This document shows positions 16,494-25,694 of a DNA stretch of 64,000 bases, piece after piece. Under the pieces are notes generated by a model that did not search any database, was not told where the DNA came from, and was given only the letters and a program-made list of their open reading frames with translations. The position numbers and the translations under genes are program-made. The stretch is from DATARN01 sp963851105 (GTDB lineage: Bacteria; Actinomycetota; Acidimicrobiia; Acidimicrobiales; Palsa-688), in contig CAWKNP010000002.1 of the NCBI GenBank assembly GCA_963851105.1, positions 248,001-312,000 on the forward strand, given 5' to 3'. The stretch's first letter is position 1. Each line of letters opens with the position of its first letter.

Positions 16494-17252
16494 ATGAGGG
16501 TTATGAGCTTGTGGCGGTACCCGGTGAAATCGATGTTCGGCGAAGGGCGCTCCACCATCGAGTGCGACGACCGAGGCGTCGAGGGTGACCGCCGGTTCGG
16601 CGTGCTCGACGTGTCCTCGGGAACCATCCTGTCGGCGAAGAGGAACGGACGCTTGCTCGAAGCCCGTTCATTCCTGGCCGGAGTGACGCTGACCATCCGT
16701 CTGCCGACCGGTGAAACGTTGTTAGGGACGGGAGCTGGTGTCGACCAAGCTCTGAGCGCGTGGTTGGGACGGCCGGTCAAGCTGGTCGAGGTCAGACCGG
16801 GCGGGCGAGCCACGTACGAAGGGCCGTCCGACTTCGAAGATGACGACTCGGCGCTGGTGGCCTTCGAGGGTCCGCCCGGTTCCTTCGTCGACAGCGCACC
16901 TGTGCACCTACTGACGACCGCCACCATGCGGGCCATGGCGGAAGAGCGGGCGGACCTGCAGTGGGACACGGCGCGATTCCGCCCCAACGTGGTCATCGAT
17001 GTCGTTGGCGAGTCGCCGTCTGAACAGGACTGGATTGGGCGTCGTCTCGCCATTGGCGACGTCGAGCTCGAGATCACCAAGCCGTGCGAGCGGTGCGTTA
17101 TGACGACGCGGCCCCAACCCGGCGGCATCGAGCGGCAACTTGAAGTGCTCCGCCACATCAACGCCGCCCATGACGCACACCTCGGCGTACTCGCCTCGGT
17201 GACCCGCGGCGGCCGAATAACCGTCGGCGACGCCCCTTTTCTACTGGGTTAG
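16494..17252 (+). CDS. MOSC domain protein
   Basis: This 252-residue protein has an N-terminal MOSC_N beta-barrel part (LWRYPVKSMFGEG and VEGDRRFGVLD) and a C-terminal MOSC domain. The MOSC domain ends with the conserved cysteine loop ITKPCERCVMTTRPQPGG; the cysteine is thought to carry molybdenum or sulfur in this family (mARC/YcbX relatives, which reduce N-hydroxylated compounds with a molybdenum cofactor). Length and motif order agree with YcbX-like proteins lacking the ferredoxin extension. The start ATG is AT-flanked with a weak ribosome site. Confidence 0.85.
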   Translation: MRVMSLWRYPVKSMFGEGRSTIECDDRGVEGDRRFGVLDVSSGTILSAKRNGRLLEARSFLAGVTLTIRLPTGETLLGTGAGVDQALSAWLGRPVKLVEVRPGGRATYEGPSDFEDDDSALVAFEGPPGSFVDSAPVHLLTTATMRAMAEERADLQWDTARFRPNVVIDVVGESPSEQDWIGRRLAIGDVELEITKPCERCVMTTRPQPGGIERQLEVLRHINAAHDAHLGVLASVTRGGRITVGDAPFLLG

Positions 17253-17291
17253 TAAGCCTTAGCGGGGGTCGCCTTGGCATACTGGCGATCG

Positions 17292-18455
17292 CTAGACCAA
17301 AGCCTCCAGCACCGCGGCGACGGCGTCGGGCGAAGGCATCGAGGCGATGGATGACGCGACAACGGCGGCGGCCGAGCGGAAGGATGCCTCGCTGATCAGG
17401 CGAATTACCGCCTCGCGGATTGCAGCCGTCGTGGCCTCGAGCGGGACCAGCGAAATCCCGGCGCCGGACATCGTGACCGCGGTTGCGTTCAGGAACTGGT
17501 CCGCCCCTTGGGGCAGACACATCTGAGGAAGGCCCAGTGCCAGGCTCGACAACACCGTTCCCGATCCGCCGTGGGAGACGACCACGTTGCAGTGGGGCAA
17601 TACGAGGGTCTGAGGGACATACCGCTCGACGCGAATGTGGGCCGGTTGGTCCCCGAGCACGGACGGATCGCTCTGAGGTCCGACGGTGACGAGAATCCGG
17701 ACGGGAAGATCGGCGAGCGCGTCAAGGACCATGTGCAGCGGCGCAGGGTTGTTGAAAACCGTGCCCATCGTCACGTACACGAGCGGCAATTCGGCCCCGC
17801 CCTGGGGGAGTGGGAGGGCCGCGTCGGTTCCCATCCGCCCGTCGGCAACGTCGGGACGCAGCAGCTGACGGTGGGGAACGTGGGATGGCGCGTCGGTCGG
17901 GAGAGCGGGCGGGTAGATGTCGAGGTAGAGATGGTCGTAGGAACCTCCGTAGGGGCGAGGTTCCATACCCCGGGAGCGCCACAGCGTGGCCACCTCATCG
18001 CTGCCACCGGCCACCCGTCGCTCAGGGAGGAGCGGGCCGAAACCCTTCGTCACGCTCGGTACGCCCAACTCGGCGGCGACGATGTGCCCGGCGAACTCGG
18101 CGGCGTCCGCCACGACCAGTTCGGGCCGCCATTCGAGCGCCAAAGGTTGTAGGTCGGCAAGTATCGACGGCGCGGCTACGGCTCCGAACATTTTCCCGAA
18201 CAGCTGGTTCGGCATTTCGGCCGGGGGCAGGTCACGGAGCTCGGGGTAGCGCCGCACGATGTCAGCCGGCCGGGTGAGTCCGGCTGCGCCGGTGGCAACA
18301 GCGCGGACACCGGTCTGGCGAATATGGTCGACCCCGTCAGCGGGAGCGGCCCACAACACGTCGTGGCCACGGGCGATCATTGCCTGCGCCAGGGGCACCA
18401 TCGGGTGAATGTGGCCCAGGCCGGCCGGGGAGGTAAAGAGGACCCGTAAACTCAT
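17292..18455 (-). CDS. GT1-family (macrolide-type) glycosyltransferase
   Basis: This 387-residue GT-B fold protein begins MSLRVLFTSPAGLGHIHPMVPLAQAM, the acceptor-domain start of MGT/UGT-like enzymes. The donor-site signature VVSHGGSGTVLSSLALGLP is followed by MCLPQGADQFLNA, which contacts the nucleotide-sugar. An LVYVTMGTVFNN strand precedes it. Members glycosylate lipids, polyketides or sterols; the acceptor is not evident. A longer frame exists upstream, but ATG 18455 starts the domain. Confidence 0.87.
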   Translation of the reverse strand: MSLRVLFTSPAGLGHIHPMVPLAQAMIARGHDVLWAAPADGVDHIRQTGVRAVATGAAGLTRPADIVRRYPELRDLPPAEMPNQLFGKMFGAVAAPSILADLQPLALEWRPELVVADAAEFAGHIVAAELGVPSVTKGFGPLLPERRVAGGSDEVATLWRSRGMEPRPYGGSYDHLYLDIYPPALPTDAPSHVPHRQLLRPDVADGRMGTDAALPLPQGGAELPLVYVTMGTVFNNPAPLHMVLDALADLPVRILVTVGPQSDPSVLGDQPAHIRVERYVPQTLVLPHCNVVVSHGGSGTVLSSLALGLPQMCLPQGADQFLNATAVTMSGAGISLVPLEATTAAIREAVIRLISEASFRSAAAVVASSIASMPSPDAVAAVLEALV

Positions 18456-18558
18456 GGCGAGAGTCTGACTGCCCCGGAGAGAAGCCGTTCGGCGAAGAGC
18501 CGCCAAATGACGTCAACGACACACGATGTCCCCGCCAGGGGCGGTCGTGGCGAGCGGC

Positions 18559-19188
18559 TCAGGCCACCTTCGAGGCATATCCCGGGCAGAACATCGTCAC
18601 CAAGGTCCGGACGGCGCCGGCGGGAACCGATGCCGGGATGAGCCCGCCCAGCGCGGCGCCACCCAAGGTAGCCACGACTTGGGTGGTCACTTGGGCGAAG
18701 GTCTTGCCCTGATCGAACGCGCTGCATACCTGGTTGCCGGCTTGGCCAATCTGCGCCGCGGTCAGGGTGACAAATGGCAGCGCGGTCTTCACACTGGCGA
18801 TGACCTGGGCGATCTCGGCGCTGGTGGGCTGGCGCCGAGCCGCCAGGGCCGACGCAGTCACGGGGGGGACACTTGTCTTGGTCGTGACCGTCGCTGACGG
18901 AGCAGCTGTCGCGGGGCTGGCCACCGCCGGAGGCGCGGTGACGGACTTGGGCGTCGACTGCCCGCCACTGGGCAGCGCGGGGTGGGACGCGGCTGTCGCC
19001 GCCGGGGCCGCAACCTGGGCGGTTGCAACAGCCGTGGTGACCGGTGGCTGCGATGTCGCCGCGACTCCCGCCGTCGCAGGCGAAACTGGTCGCAGCGCGA
19101 CGGTACGGGCCTGCGTCGCCCCGGAACCACACGCCCCGGCCCCGAGGGCGACGACGATGACCACGCCCAGAGTTCTCGCTGTCTTCAA
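18559..19188 (-). CDS. Lipoprotein with DUF732-like C-terminal domain
   Basis: This 209-residue protein has a signal sequence and the lipobox GAGAC (Cys20). A long Ala/Thr/Pro/Val-rich linker (residues 25-115) leads to a compact helical domain of about 90 residues with AGNQVCSAFDQGKTFAQV and VTMFCPGYAS. Two cysteines spaced like those in mycobacterial DUF732 proteins suggest a disulfide-bonded helical bundle outside the membrane. Role unknown. Confidence 0.65.
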   Translation of the reverse strand: MKTARTLGVVIVVALGAGACGSGATQARTVALRPVSPATAGVAATSQPPVTTAVATAQVAAPAATAASHPALPSGGQSTPKSVTAPPAVASPATAAPSATVTTKTSVPPVTASALAARRQPTSAEIAQVIASVKTALPFVTLTAAQIGQAGNQVCSAFDQGKTFAQVTTQVVATLGGAALGGLIPASVPAGAVRTLVTMFCPGYASKVA

Positions 19189-19382
19189 CTTGCTCAGCTC
19201 CTCGGCCCTTACTACCGGACGGCATGCTTCCTGGACCGATAGAGGTATCGGTTCCCCGCCGTCTGAGGCCGAGCCAAGGCTTGGATAAATCTCGTGCGGT
19301 TTTCCACGAATTCCACGAAAAAGGCAGCAGTTCGCTAAAGAGTGCGTTCGGTGTCGCCGATCTGCACGCCCGGCAACTGGTG

Positions 19383-20063
19383 TCAGTGTTCCCGGTTCGC
19401 TCCGCTGGCCGCTTTACGGCGAATGTCTGCTGCTGTGCTTTGAGGGTCGAGCAGCGCGGCGAGATTGGTGGTGTCGAGGTCATCGAGTTGGTCGAACGCC
19501 AAACGGAGTTCGAAGCTGCCATTCCGGGCATCACTCGCCACCACGGTGGCACGGGCGACCAGGGGGGCGCCGTCGGGCAGCATGAGTGTCAGGCTGACCG
19601 TGGTACCAGCGGAAAAGGGGATAGAGGTCCCGACCCGCAGTCCGCCCATGCCTATGTCCAATGTCCGCCCTGCGACGCCCTTGGCCTCGTGCTCAGGCGA
19701 GGCGGGCACGTCGTCTGCCACGGCAATCAAGGTGACGTCGAGATTCAGTTCGTGGCGGGGCCAACGCCGGCGTTGGATCTGTTCGATGTCGTGGACCGGG
19801 TCGATCGCGAGGCGGCTAGGCCCGACCCAGCGCACGCCGGCGCGGATGCGGTAGAGCGCCTCTGGGGAGAACACGCTGACGATGACCTCGGTGCCGTCAG
19901 CGATGTCGGCGGGCGAGACACCGACGACGGTCAGGTACTCGCTGTCGCCGTCGCCAACCGTCCCGGTGAGCGGCTCGGCGTAGCGCCGGCCGAGTGGGCC
20001 GATCTCTTCGGGCTCGATCAACGCCGTGTGGCCCGACAGGTGGCTGGCGAAAGATACGAGCAC
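19383..20063 (-). CDS. PilZ-domain protein
   Basis: This 226-residue protein has an N-terminal YcgR-like flexible domain (about residues 1-100) and a C-terminal PilZ domain. The cyclic-di-GMP-binding arginine motif is visible as RRRWPRHEL, and the second motif as DIGMGGLRV, where the usual serine is glycine. It would bind cyclic-di-GMP and signal to motility, polysaccharide or secretion functions. The GTG at 20063 is selected because GGAGG precedes it by 5 bases; the longer frame would run through the palindrome at 20125-20174. Confidence 0.75.
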   Translation of the reverse strand: MLVSFASHLSGHTALIEPEEIGPLGRRYAEPLTGTVGDGDSEYLTVVGVSPADIADGTEVIVSVFSPEALYRIRAGVRWVGPSRLAIDPVHDIEQIQRRRWPRHELNLDVTLIAVADDVPASPEHEAKGVAGRTLDIGMGGLRVGTSIPFSAGTTVSLTLMLPDGAPLVARATVVASDARNGSFELRLAFDQLDDLDTTNLAALLDPQSTAADIRRKAASGANREH

Positions 20064-20124
20064 CCCTTCCTCCCGACGCCGTGCTGAGGTGACCGCGGCC
20101 CCGTCGGTGACCGTACTACCGCAG

Positions 20125-20174
20125 CCCAAAGTGCTGTGAAACGACGGTATTACGTCGTTTTGCAGCACTTTGGG
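20125..20174. repeat. 50-nt palindrome, copy 1
   Basis: Two 22-base arms (20125-20146 and 20153-20174) flank the loop GTATTA. Twenty of 22 positions pair, with the central TG/TG mismatched. It lies between the divergent PilZ and beta-lactamase-like genes. A close copy in the same orientation is found at 45596-45645 in front of the rRNA operon. There is no T tract, so it is not an ordinary terminator. Confidence 0.8.
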
Positions 20175-20287
20175 ATCGTCGCCCTCGGTGGCGACCCCCT
20201 GGTGCCGACTAGGGGGCATCGTCAACGCCGGGTAACCCTTTTGTTCTTTTCGTCGAGCCGGTGGTGTCGGCGTGAGAGAGTGGGGAA

Positions 20288-21880
20288 ATGGGGTGGAGAA
20301 GGGTAGCAATCCTGGTGGTGGCGTCGGTGATCGGGATGCTCCCCGGCGCGACCGGTGTGGCGGGGGCGGCATCCACGGGGCCTGCGGCCTTGACGGGACC
20401 GCCGGCCTTGACAGGGCCGCCGGCCTTCGTCGGAGCCTCCACAGGGCCCGCTGATTGTGCGGCCATGGACCCGTTCACACCCGCATTGGCAGCGTCGTTG
20501 GCGTCTCGGTGGCCGGGCCAGCGCTTTAGCGCGTCGGTCTACGACGAGCGCAGCGGCTGCCAGTTCGATCTGCGCCCCGACCTGCGGCTCACCACCGCCA
20601 GCGTTCTCAAAGTCGAGGTCATGGCCGGGATCCTGCTGCGGGCCCAGTCCCAGGGCCGGCCCCTTTCCGACCAGGAGCGCAGCCTCATCCTGCCCATGAT
20701 CACCGCCTCGCACGATGCGCCCACCAACGTGCTTTGGCAGTCCCTCGGTGGCGCCGCGGGCATGACGGCGCTGGACAACGTGTTCGGGCTGACCGGCACC
20801 ACTCAGGTCGGTCCCGAATGGGGCGTGACCGTCACGACCGCCAGGGACCAGGTGCATCTCCTGCGCCAGGTGCTCCTCGGTGACTTCGGGCCCCTCGGAC
20901 CGTCCTATCGCGCCGAGGCGTTCAATTACATGACCAGCGTCATACCGTCCCAGCGCTGGGGTATCACCGCCGGCGTGCCTTCGGGATGGACCGTCGCCAA
21001 CAAGAACGGCTTCGCAGGCAGCGTCTGCTGCGCCTGGCGGATCAATTCCACCGGCGTGGTGTACGACCCGTCCGGCGGCGCCTACGCCATCGCCCTCCTG
21101 TCCGACGGCTGGCCCGACCAACCGACCGGTGTCGCCGCGCTCGAGACGCTCAACCGGGCGGTGGCGGCGGTACTGGCTCATCAGACCCCGCCGCAGTATT
21201 TCCTGCGCAACAGCAATACCAGTGGCGCCGCCGATCAGGCTTTCAGTTTCGGGAATGCCTTCGATGTGCCGTTGGTGGGTGATTGGAATGGCGATAGGCG
21301 CGTGACCGCCGGGGTCGATCGTCTGGGCACCTTCTACCTTCGCAACAGCCCCGGTGGCGGGGTGGGCGATCAGACGCTCAGCTACGGGAACCCGGGCGAC
21401 GAGGTGCTGGTTGGTGACTGGAACGGCGATGGCATCGACACCATCGGCGTGCGCCGGGGGTCCACCTTCTACCTCCGCAACAGCAACATCAGTGGGGGTG
21501 CCGACACTGTTTTCAGCTTCGGGGATCCGGGCGACCAGGTGGTGGTCGGCGACTGGGACGGCGATGGTGTCGACTCCATCGGCCTGAAGCGTGGCGGCAC
21601 CTTCTACCTCCGCAATTCCAACACCACCGGGGCCGCCGACGCGGCGTTCAACTATGGCAACGCCGACGACGTGGCGGTCGCCGGTCGTTGGCTGGCGGGG
21701 GCGAGGGCCGACACGATCGGCGTCTTCCGCCCGAGTTCGGCCACGTTCTATCTGCGCACGTCGAACACCTCGGGGATCGCGGACATCGTCGCGAGCTACG
21801 GCGCGGCCGGGGACCACCCGGTGGTGGGGGACTGGAACGGGACCGGCGTCGACACCATCGGTGTTGTACGGACCCGGTAG
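20288..21880 (+). CDS. Secreted class A beta-lactamase-fold serine hydrolase with C-terminal FG-GAP-like repeats
   Basis: This 530-residue protein has a signal peptide (residues 1-28) and then three short repeats of an (S/L)TGPPA-type unit. A class A beta-lactamase-like domain follows (about 60-295), with the catalytic S-x-x-K as Ser105-Lys108 in TTASVLKVEV. It lacks a recognisable KTG motif; VANKNGFAG may take its place, as in relatives annotated as serine hydrolases. The last 230 residues are five repeats of about 46 residues, each with FYLRNSN...SG.AD and VVGDWNGDG.DTIGV, like VCBS/FG-GAP propeller blades. It probably acts at the cell surface; antibiotic hydrolysis cannot be assumed. Confidence 0.8.
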   Translation: MGWRRVAILVVASVIGMLPGATGVAGAASTGPAALTGPPALTGPPAFVGASTGPADCAAMDPFTPALAASLASRWPGQRFSASVYDERSGCQFDLRPDLRLTTASVLKVEVMAGILLRAQSQGRPLSDQERSLILPMITASHDAPTNVLWQSLGGAAGMTALDNVFGLTGTTQVGPEWGVTVTTARDQVHLLRQVLLGDFGPLGPSYRAEAFNYMTSVIPSQRWGITAGVPSGWTVANKNGFAGSVCCAWRINSTGVVYDPSGGAYAIALLSDGWPDQPTGVAALETLNRAVAAVLAHQTPPQYFLRNSNTSGAADQAFSFGNAFDVPLVGDWNGDRRVTAGVDRLGTFYLRNSPGGGVGDQTLSYGNPGDEVLVGDWNGDGIDTIGVRRGSTFYLRNSNISGGADTVFSFGDPGDQVVVGDWDGDGVDSIGLKRGGTFYLRNSNTTGAADAAFNYGNADDVAVAGRWLAGARADTIGVFRPSSATFYLRTSNTSGIADIVASYGAAGDHPVVGDWNGTGVDTIGVVRTR

Positions 21881-21925
21881 TCGCTGGTCTCAACCCGCCG
21901 TCGGGCTCGAGAGACACCACGGCGC

Positions 21926-22633
21926 CTACCCCAGCGTGGGCGGGTTCGACGGCCGGTAGACGACCCGGAAGAAGGAGAAGACGTCCGCACGCTCGTGCGA
22001 CGTCGGAGCCATGGTGACCTTGGTGGGCCGCTCGGGGTGGGAAATGTCGAGCGACAGCGTCACCGCGTCGTTGTCGGCGCTGTTGGGGTCGTACAGCCTG
22101 ATGTCCACCCTGGTCCCAACGGCGTCGTACCCGTAGGCCAACACCTGGTGGTTCAGTCCCAGCCGGGCCGGGTTGGCCGACTTCACCTTCACGATCCCGA
22201 GGGGACAAAGGCGTCCGGAATCGAGGTCGGACCGGATGGCCGGCCATTCTCTCGTGATCATGCGCCAGGCGCGGCCGCGGATCGTCACCGGTCCCTTCTG
22301 CCGGTCGCCATCGGGCATCGCCGGGTTCATGAGGGCGTAGTAGGTGGCGGGCCCGACGGGCAGGTGGTAACTGTCGAGGATGCGGCGCACGAGGTAGGTG
22401 AAAAGGGGTGTGCCCGCAACTGGCGGGCAGGTATCGGTTGGCGGCAACAGGCCCGCCGCGAAATAGTCGCAGGCGGCAAATACCATGCCACCACAAAGCC
22501 CGTGGGCCGCATTGCCGATGGGAACCTTGACGACGCCGAGATCGATCGTGAGTGCCGGTTGACTCGGAAAGTCGTTGGCGAAGTGGAAACCGTTGATGCT
22601 GGGCAGGAAGCCGGGAACTCTCGTGGCGATCAT
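21926..22633 (-). CDS. Papain-like fold protein, possible cysteine peptidase
   Basis: This 235-residue protein has a conserved N-terminus (PGFLPSINGFHFANDFP) and the nucleophile-like segment GNAAHGLCGGMVFAACDYF. Later come LNHQVLAYGYD and IRLYDPNSADND, giving a Cys-His-Asn/Asp order typical of the papain/C39-like fold. No signal peptide is seen. Active-site chemistry is inferred from pattern only. It ends about 45 bases from the convergent beta-lactamase-fold gene and is divergent to the riboflavin operon. Confidence 0.55.
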   Translation of the reverse strand: MIATRVPGFLPSINGFHFANDFPSQPALTIDLGVVKVPIGNAAHGLCGGMVFAACDYFAAGLLPPTDTCPPVAGTPLFTYLVRRILDSYHLPVGPATYYALMNPAMPDGDRQKGPVTIRGRAWRMITREWPAIRSDLDSGRLCPLGIVKVKSANPARLGLNHQVLAYGYDAVGTRVDIRLYDPNSADNDAVTLSLDISHPERPTKVTMAPTSHERADVFSFFRVVYRPSNPPTLG

Positions 22634-22825
22634 GAGCTATCCGAACTATTTGGGACTCTCGGCCGTCAGGGTCGGCACAGTGTGGCTGAGCCTGAACCGC
22701 TTTCAGGCGTCGGGCAAGGGGCAAAAGTGCGACTTCGGGCTGTCCGACGGACTCGGTCGGCAACTCGCTCAACTCGCTCCAACTCGACTCGCCGGTAGAA
22801 TCCCTGGTCGACAACAGGAGGACCG

Positions 22826-23839
22826 GTGGCCAGCGCAGTCGACGTCGACGAGGACCGGGCGATGATGCGCGAAGCCATCGCCGCGGCCGCGGCCGTGCGT
22901 TCCCAGACCTCCCCCAACCCGTGGGTCGGGTGTGTGATCGTCCCCGATGGGGACGAACCGGCCGCTCTGGGCGCGACCCAGCCCCCCGGCGGTCCTCACG
23001 CCGAGGCCATGGCCCTCGAACTGGCCGGCGCGACAGCAGCCGGAGCGGTCGCCTACGTCACCCTCGAGCCGTGCTCTCACCACGGGAGGACACCGCCGTG
23101 CGCCGACGCCCTGATCGCGGCCGGCGTCCGGCGGGTGGTCATCGGCGTCATCGACCCCGATCCGCTGGTGGCGGGTTCGGGAGTCGAGCGTCTCGAGGCG
23201 GCAGGCATCGAAGTGACGGTGGGGGTGTGCCGCGACGAGATCACCGAGCAGCTCGCGGCCTACGTCAAGCACCGCAGGACCGGTCGCCCGTGGGTGATCC
23301 TGAAACTGGCCGCCAGCGTCGATGGTCGCACCGCCGCTCCCGACGGCACCAGCAAATGGATCACCGGACCGTTGGCGCGCGCCGATGCCCACCGCCTCCG
23401 ATCCGAAAGCGATGCGATCCTGGTTGGAGCGGGCACCATCCGAGCCGACGATCCCGCCCTCACGGCGCGCGATGCCGTCGGTCGCGACCCGCTGCGGGTC
23501 GTCCTCGGCCATTTTCCCCCGGACGCCCGCGTCCAACCGGCGCTCGAGCTCAAAGGTGACCCGGAAGGAGTGCTTGACGAACTCGGATCCCGAGGAGTGC
23601 TGCAGCTCCTCATCGAAGGTGGCGCCACGGTCGCCCACGAGTTCCACCGGGCGGGGCTTGTCGACCGCTACGTCCTGTACCTGGCGCCGATCCTCTTCGG
23701 TGGCGACGACGGGCGCCCGCTGTTTGCCGGCCTCGGTGCGCCGACGATCGACGAGGTGTGGCGGGGCCGGCTGGTCTCCGTCGAGCAGCTCGGCGCCGAC
23801 CTGCGCATCGAGCTCGCCGGCGCCGGCGTGGCGGCGTAG
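22826..23839 (+). CDS. ribD: Bifunctional riboflavin deaminase/reductase RibD
   Basis: This 337-residue protein catalyses the second and third steps of riboflavin synthesis. The N-terminal deaminase has the zinc site GPHAEAMAL and EPCSHHGRTPPC. The C-terminal NADPH-dependent reductase has ILKLAASVDGRTA, SKWITG and LLIEGGATVAHEF. The order deaminase-reductase is the usual one. GTG start with AGGAGG about 5 bases upstream. It opens the ribD-ribE-ribBA-ribH-hisG cluster. No FMN riboswitch could be recognised in the preceding 190 bases. Confidence 0.95.
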   Translation: MASAVDVDEDRAMMREAIAAAAAVRSQTSPNPWVGCVIVPDGDEPAALGATQPPGGPHAEAMALELAGATAAGAVAYVTLEPCSHHGRTPPCADALIAAGVRRVVIGVIDPDPLVAGSGVERLEAAGIEVTVGVCRDEITEQLAAYVKHRRTGRPWVILKLAASVDGRTAAPDGTSKWITGPLARADAHRLRSESDAILVGAGTIRADDPALTARDAVGRDPLRVVLGHFPPDARVQPALELKGDPEGVLDELGSRGVLQLLIEGGATVAHEFHRAGLVDRYVLYLAPILFGGDDGRPLFAGLGAPTIDEVWRGRLVSVEQLGADLRIELAGAGVAA

Positions 23840-23871
23840 TCGGTATTGGCGCACGGGAAACGGGGCCGGCG

Positions 23872-24471
23872 GTGTTCACTGGGATCGTGGAGGAAATGGG
23901 ACAGGTCCGCCGGCGCGCCGGGGGGCGCTTCGAATTCGAGGCCGGGCTCGTGACCACCGACGCCAAGGTGGGCGATTCGATCGCTGTCAACGGCTGCTGC
24001 CTCACGGTGGTCGACCACGGCCAAGGCTGGTTCGCAGCCGACGCCGTCGACGAGACCCTCTTGCGCACCAACCTCGGTGGGCTCGGGCCCGGCGACCCCG
24101 TGAACCTCGAGCGGCCGGTGCGCCTGGCCGACCGGTTGGGAGGCCACCTGGTCCAAGGCCATGTCGACGCCGTCGGCGAGATCGTGACCCCGGCCCCCGA
24201 CCTGCGGGTCCGGGCACCGGCGGAGCTGCTGCGGTACCTCGTCGAGAAGGGCTCCGTCACCGTCGACGGGTGCAGCCTCACGGTCGTGACGCCGCTCGAC
24301 GACGGGTTCACGGTGGCCGTGATCCCCCATACCGCCAAGGTCACCACCCTCGGGCACAAGGGACCGGGAGAGTACGTGAACCTCGAAGTGGATCTGGTCG
24401 CCAAATATGTGGAGAGGCTGCTGATGCCCATGATGGCGTCGGCGCCCGGACCTAGCGCGAAAGAGGGATAG
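23872..24471 (+). CDS. ribE: Riboflavin synthase alpha subunit
   Basis: This 199-residue protein has the duplicated lumazine-binding fold. It begins VFTGIVEEMGQV, the standard family N-terminus, which fixes the GTG start. The two halves repeat GDSIAVNGCCLTVV and KGSVTVDGCSLTVV, each preceded or followed by GHLVQGHVD-type segments. It dismutates two 6,7-dimethyl-8-ribityllumazine molecules into riboflavin. It follows ribD by 32 bases and precedes ribBA by 2 bases. Confidence 0.95.
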   Translation: MFTGIVEEMGQVRRRAGGRFEFEAGLVTTDAKVGDSIAVNGCCLTVVDHGQGWFAADAVDETLLRTNLGGLGPGDPVNLERPVRLADRLGGHLVQGHVDAVGEIVTPAPDLRVRAPAELLRYLVEKGSVTVDGCSLTVVTPLDDGFTVAVIPHTAKVTTLGHKGPGEYVNLEVDLVAKYVERLLMPMMASAPGPSAKEG

Positions 24472-24473
24472 CA

Positions 24474-25694
24474 GTGGCGTTCAACACCATTGAGGAGGCG
24501 GTCGAGGCCATACGCAATGGCGAGGTCGTCGTGGTCGTCGACGATGAGGATCGGGAAAATGAAGGCGATCTCATCATGGCCGCCGAGTGCGCCACGGCGG
24601 AGAAGATCGCGTTCTTCGTCAAGCACACGTCGGGCCTCATTTGCGCCCCGATCAGCAATGAGCGCGCCGACGAGCTCGACCTGCCCCTCATGGTGGCCCG
24701 CAATACCGAGTCGCAGCGCACCGCGTTCACGGTGACCGTCGACTTCCGGCACGGCACGACCACGGGCATCTCGGCGACCGACAGGGCCCGCACGATCCGA
24801 TCCCTGATCGATCCCGCCACCCATCCCGCCGACCTGACCCGGCCCGGACACATCCATGTCCTGCGCGCCCGTGACGGTGGCGTATTGAAGCGGGCCGGCC
24901 ACACCGAGGCCGCCGTCGACCTGGCTCGCATGGCCGGTCTCTATCCCGCCGGCGCGCTGTGCGAGCTGGTCACCGCCGACGGCATGGAGATGGCCCGCCT
25001 GCCCGAGCTCGAGCGCTTCGCCAAGACCCACGACCTGTGCATCATCTCCATCGCCGATCTGGTCCGCTACCGCCGCCAGCGGGAGAAGCTCGTCCGGCGG
25101 GTCGCCGAGGCCCGCATCCCCACCCGGTGGGGCGAGTTCACCTGCTACGCCTACCAGAACCTTCTCAACCAGGAGATCCACCTGGCGTACGTGATGGGCA
25201 TGCCCCAAGGCCAGGACAACGTGCTGGTCCGGGTGCACAGCGAGTGCCTGACCGGCGACGTGTTCGGTTCGTTGCGCTGCGACTGCGGCGAGCAGCTGGC
25301 CGCGGCCATGGCGAAGATCGGCGAGGAAAAAATGGGGGTTCTGGTCTACCTCCGGGGCCACGAGGGGCGGGGGATCGGCATCCACAACAAGCTGCTGGCC
25401 TACGAGCTGCAAGACAGCGGCCTCGACACCGTCGAGGCCAACTTGCAGTTGGGCCTGCCCGCCGACAGCCGGGAGTACGGCATCGGCTCGCAGATCCTGG
25501 TCGACCTGGGCATCACGACCATGCGGTACATGACCAACAACCCGGCCAAGTACGGCGGTCTCGAAGGCTTCGGGCTGGAGATGGTCGAGCGGGTGCCGCT
25601 CCAGACGGTCACCAACCCGGAGAACCTCCAGTATCTGCGGACCAAGCGGGAAAAGATGGGACACTTGCTGGATGGGCTCGATGACGTCGTATGA
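24474..25694 (+). CDS. ribBA: DHBP synthase / GTP cyclohydrolase II fusion RibBA
   Basis: This 406-residue protein is bifunctional. Residues 1-200 carry 3,4-dihydroxy-2-butanone 4-phosphate synthase (DDEDRENEGDLIMAAE and TTTGISATDRA). Residues 205-400 carry GTP cyclohydrolase II with the zinc cysteines in CLTGDVFGSLRCDCGEQ and the RGHEGRGIGI loop. It makes both precursors of riboflavin. GTG start, 2 bases after ribE. The C-terminus overlaps the ribH start. Confidence 0.95.
   Translation: MAFNTIEEAVEAIRNGEVVVVVDDEDRENEGDLIMAAECATAEKIAFFVKHTSGLICAPISNERADELDLPLMVARNTESQRTAFTVTVDFRHGTTTGISATDRARTIRSLIDPATHPADLTRPGHIHVLRARDGGVLKRAGHTEAAVDLARMAGLYPAGALCELVTADGMEMARLPELERFAKTHDLCIISIADLVRYRRQREKLVRRVAEARIPTRWGEFTCYAYQNLLNQEIHLAYVMGMPQGQDNVLVRVHSECLTGDVFGSLRCDCGEQLAAAMAKIGEEKMGVLVYLRGHEGRGIGIHNKLLAYELQDSGLDTVEANLQLGLPADSREYGIGSQILVDLGITTMRYMTNNPAKYGGLEGFGLEMVERVPLQTVTNPENLQYLRTKREKMGHLLDGLDDVV

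Noticed and set aside
22634..22825. FMN riboswitch upstream of ribD
   Set aside because: None of the conserved RFN element blocks could be found; only short repeated aactcgctc units and a possible TAGAAT -10 near 22795 are seen.
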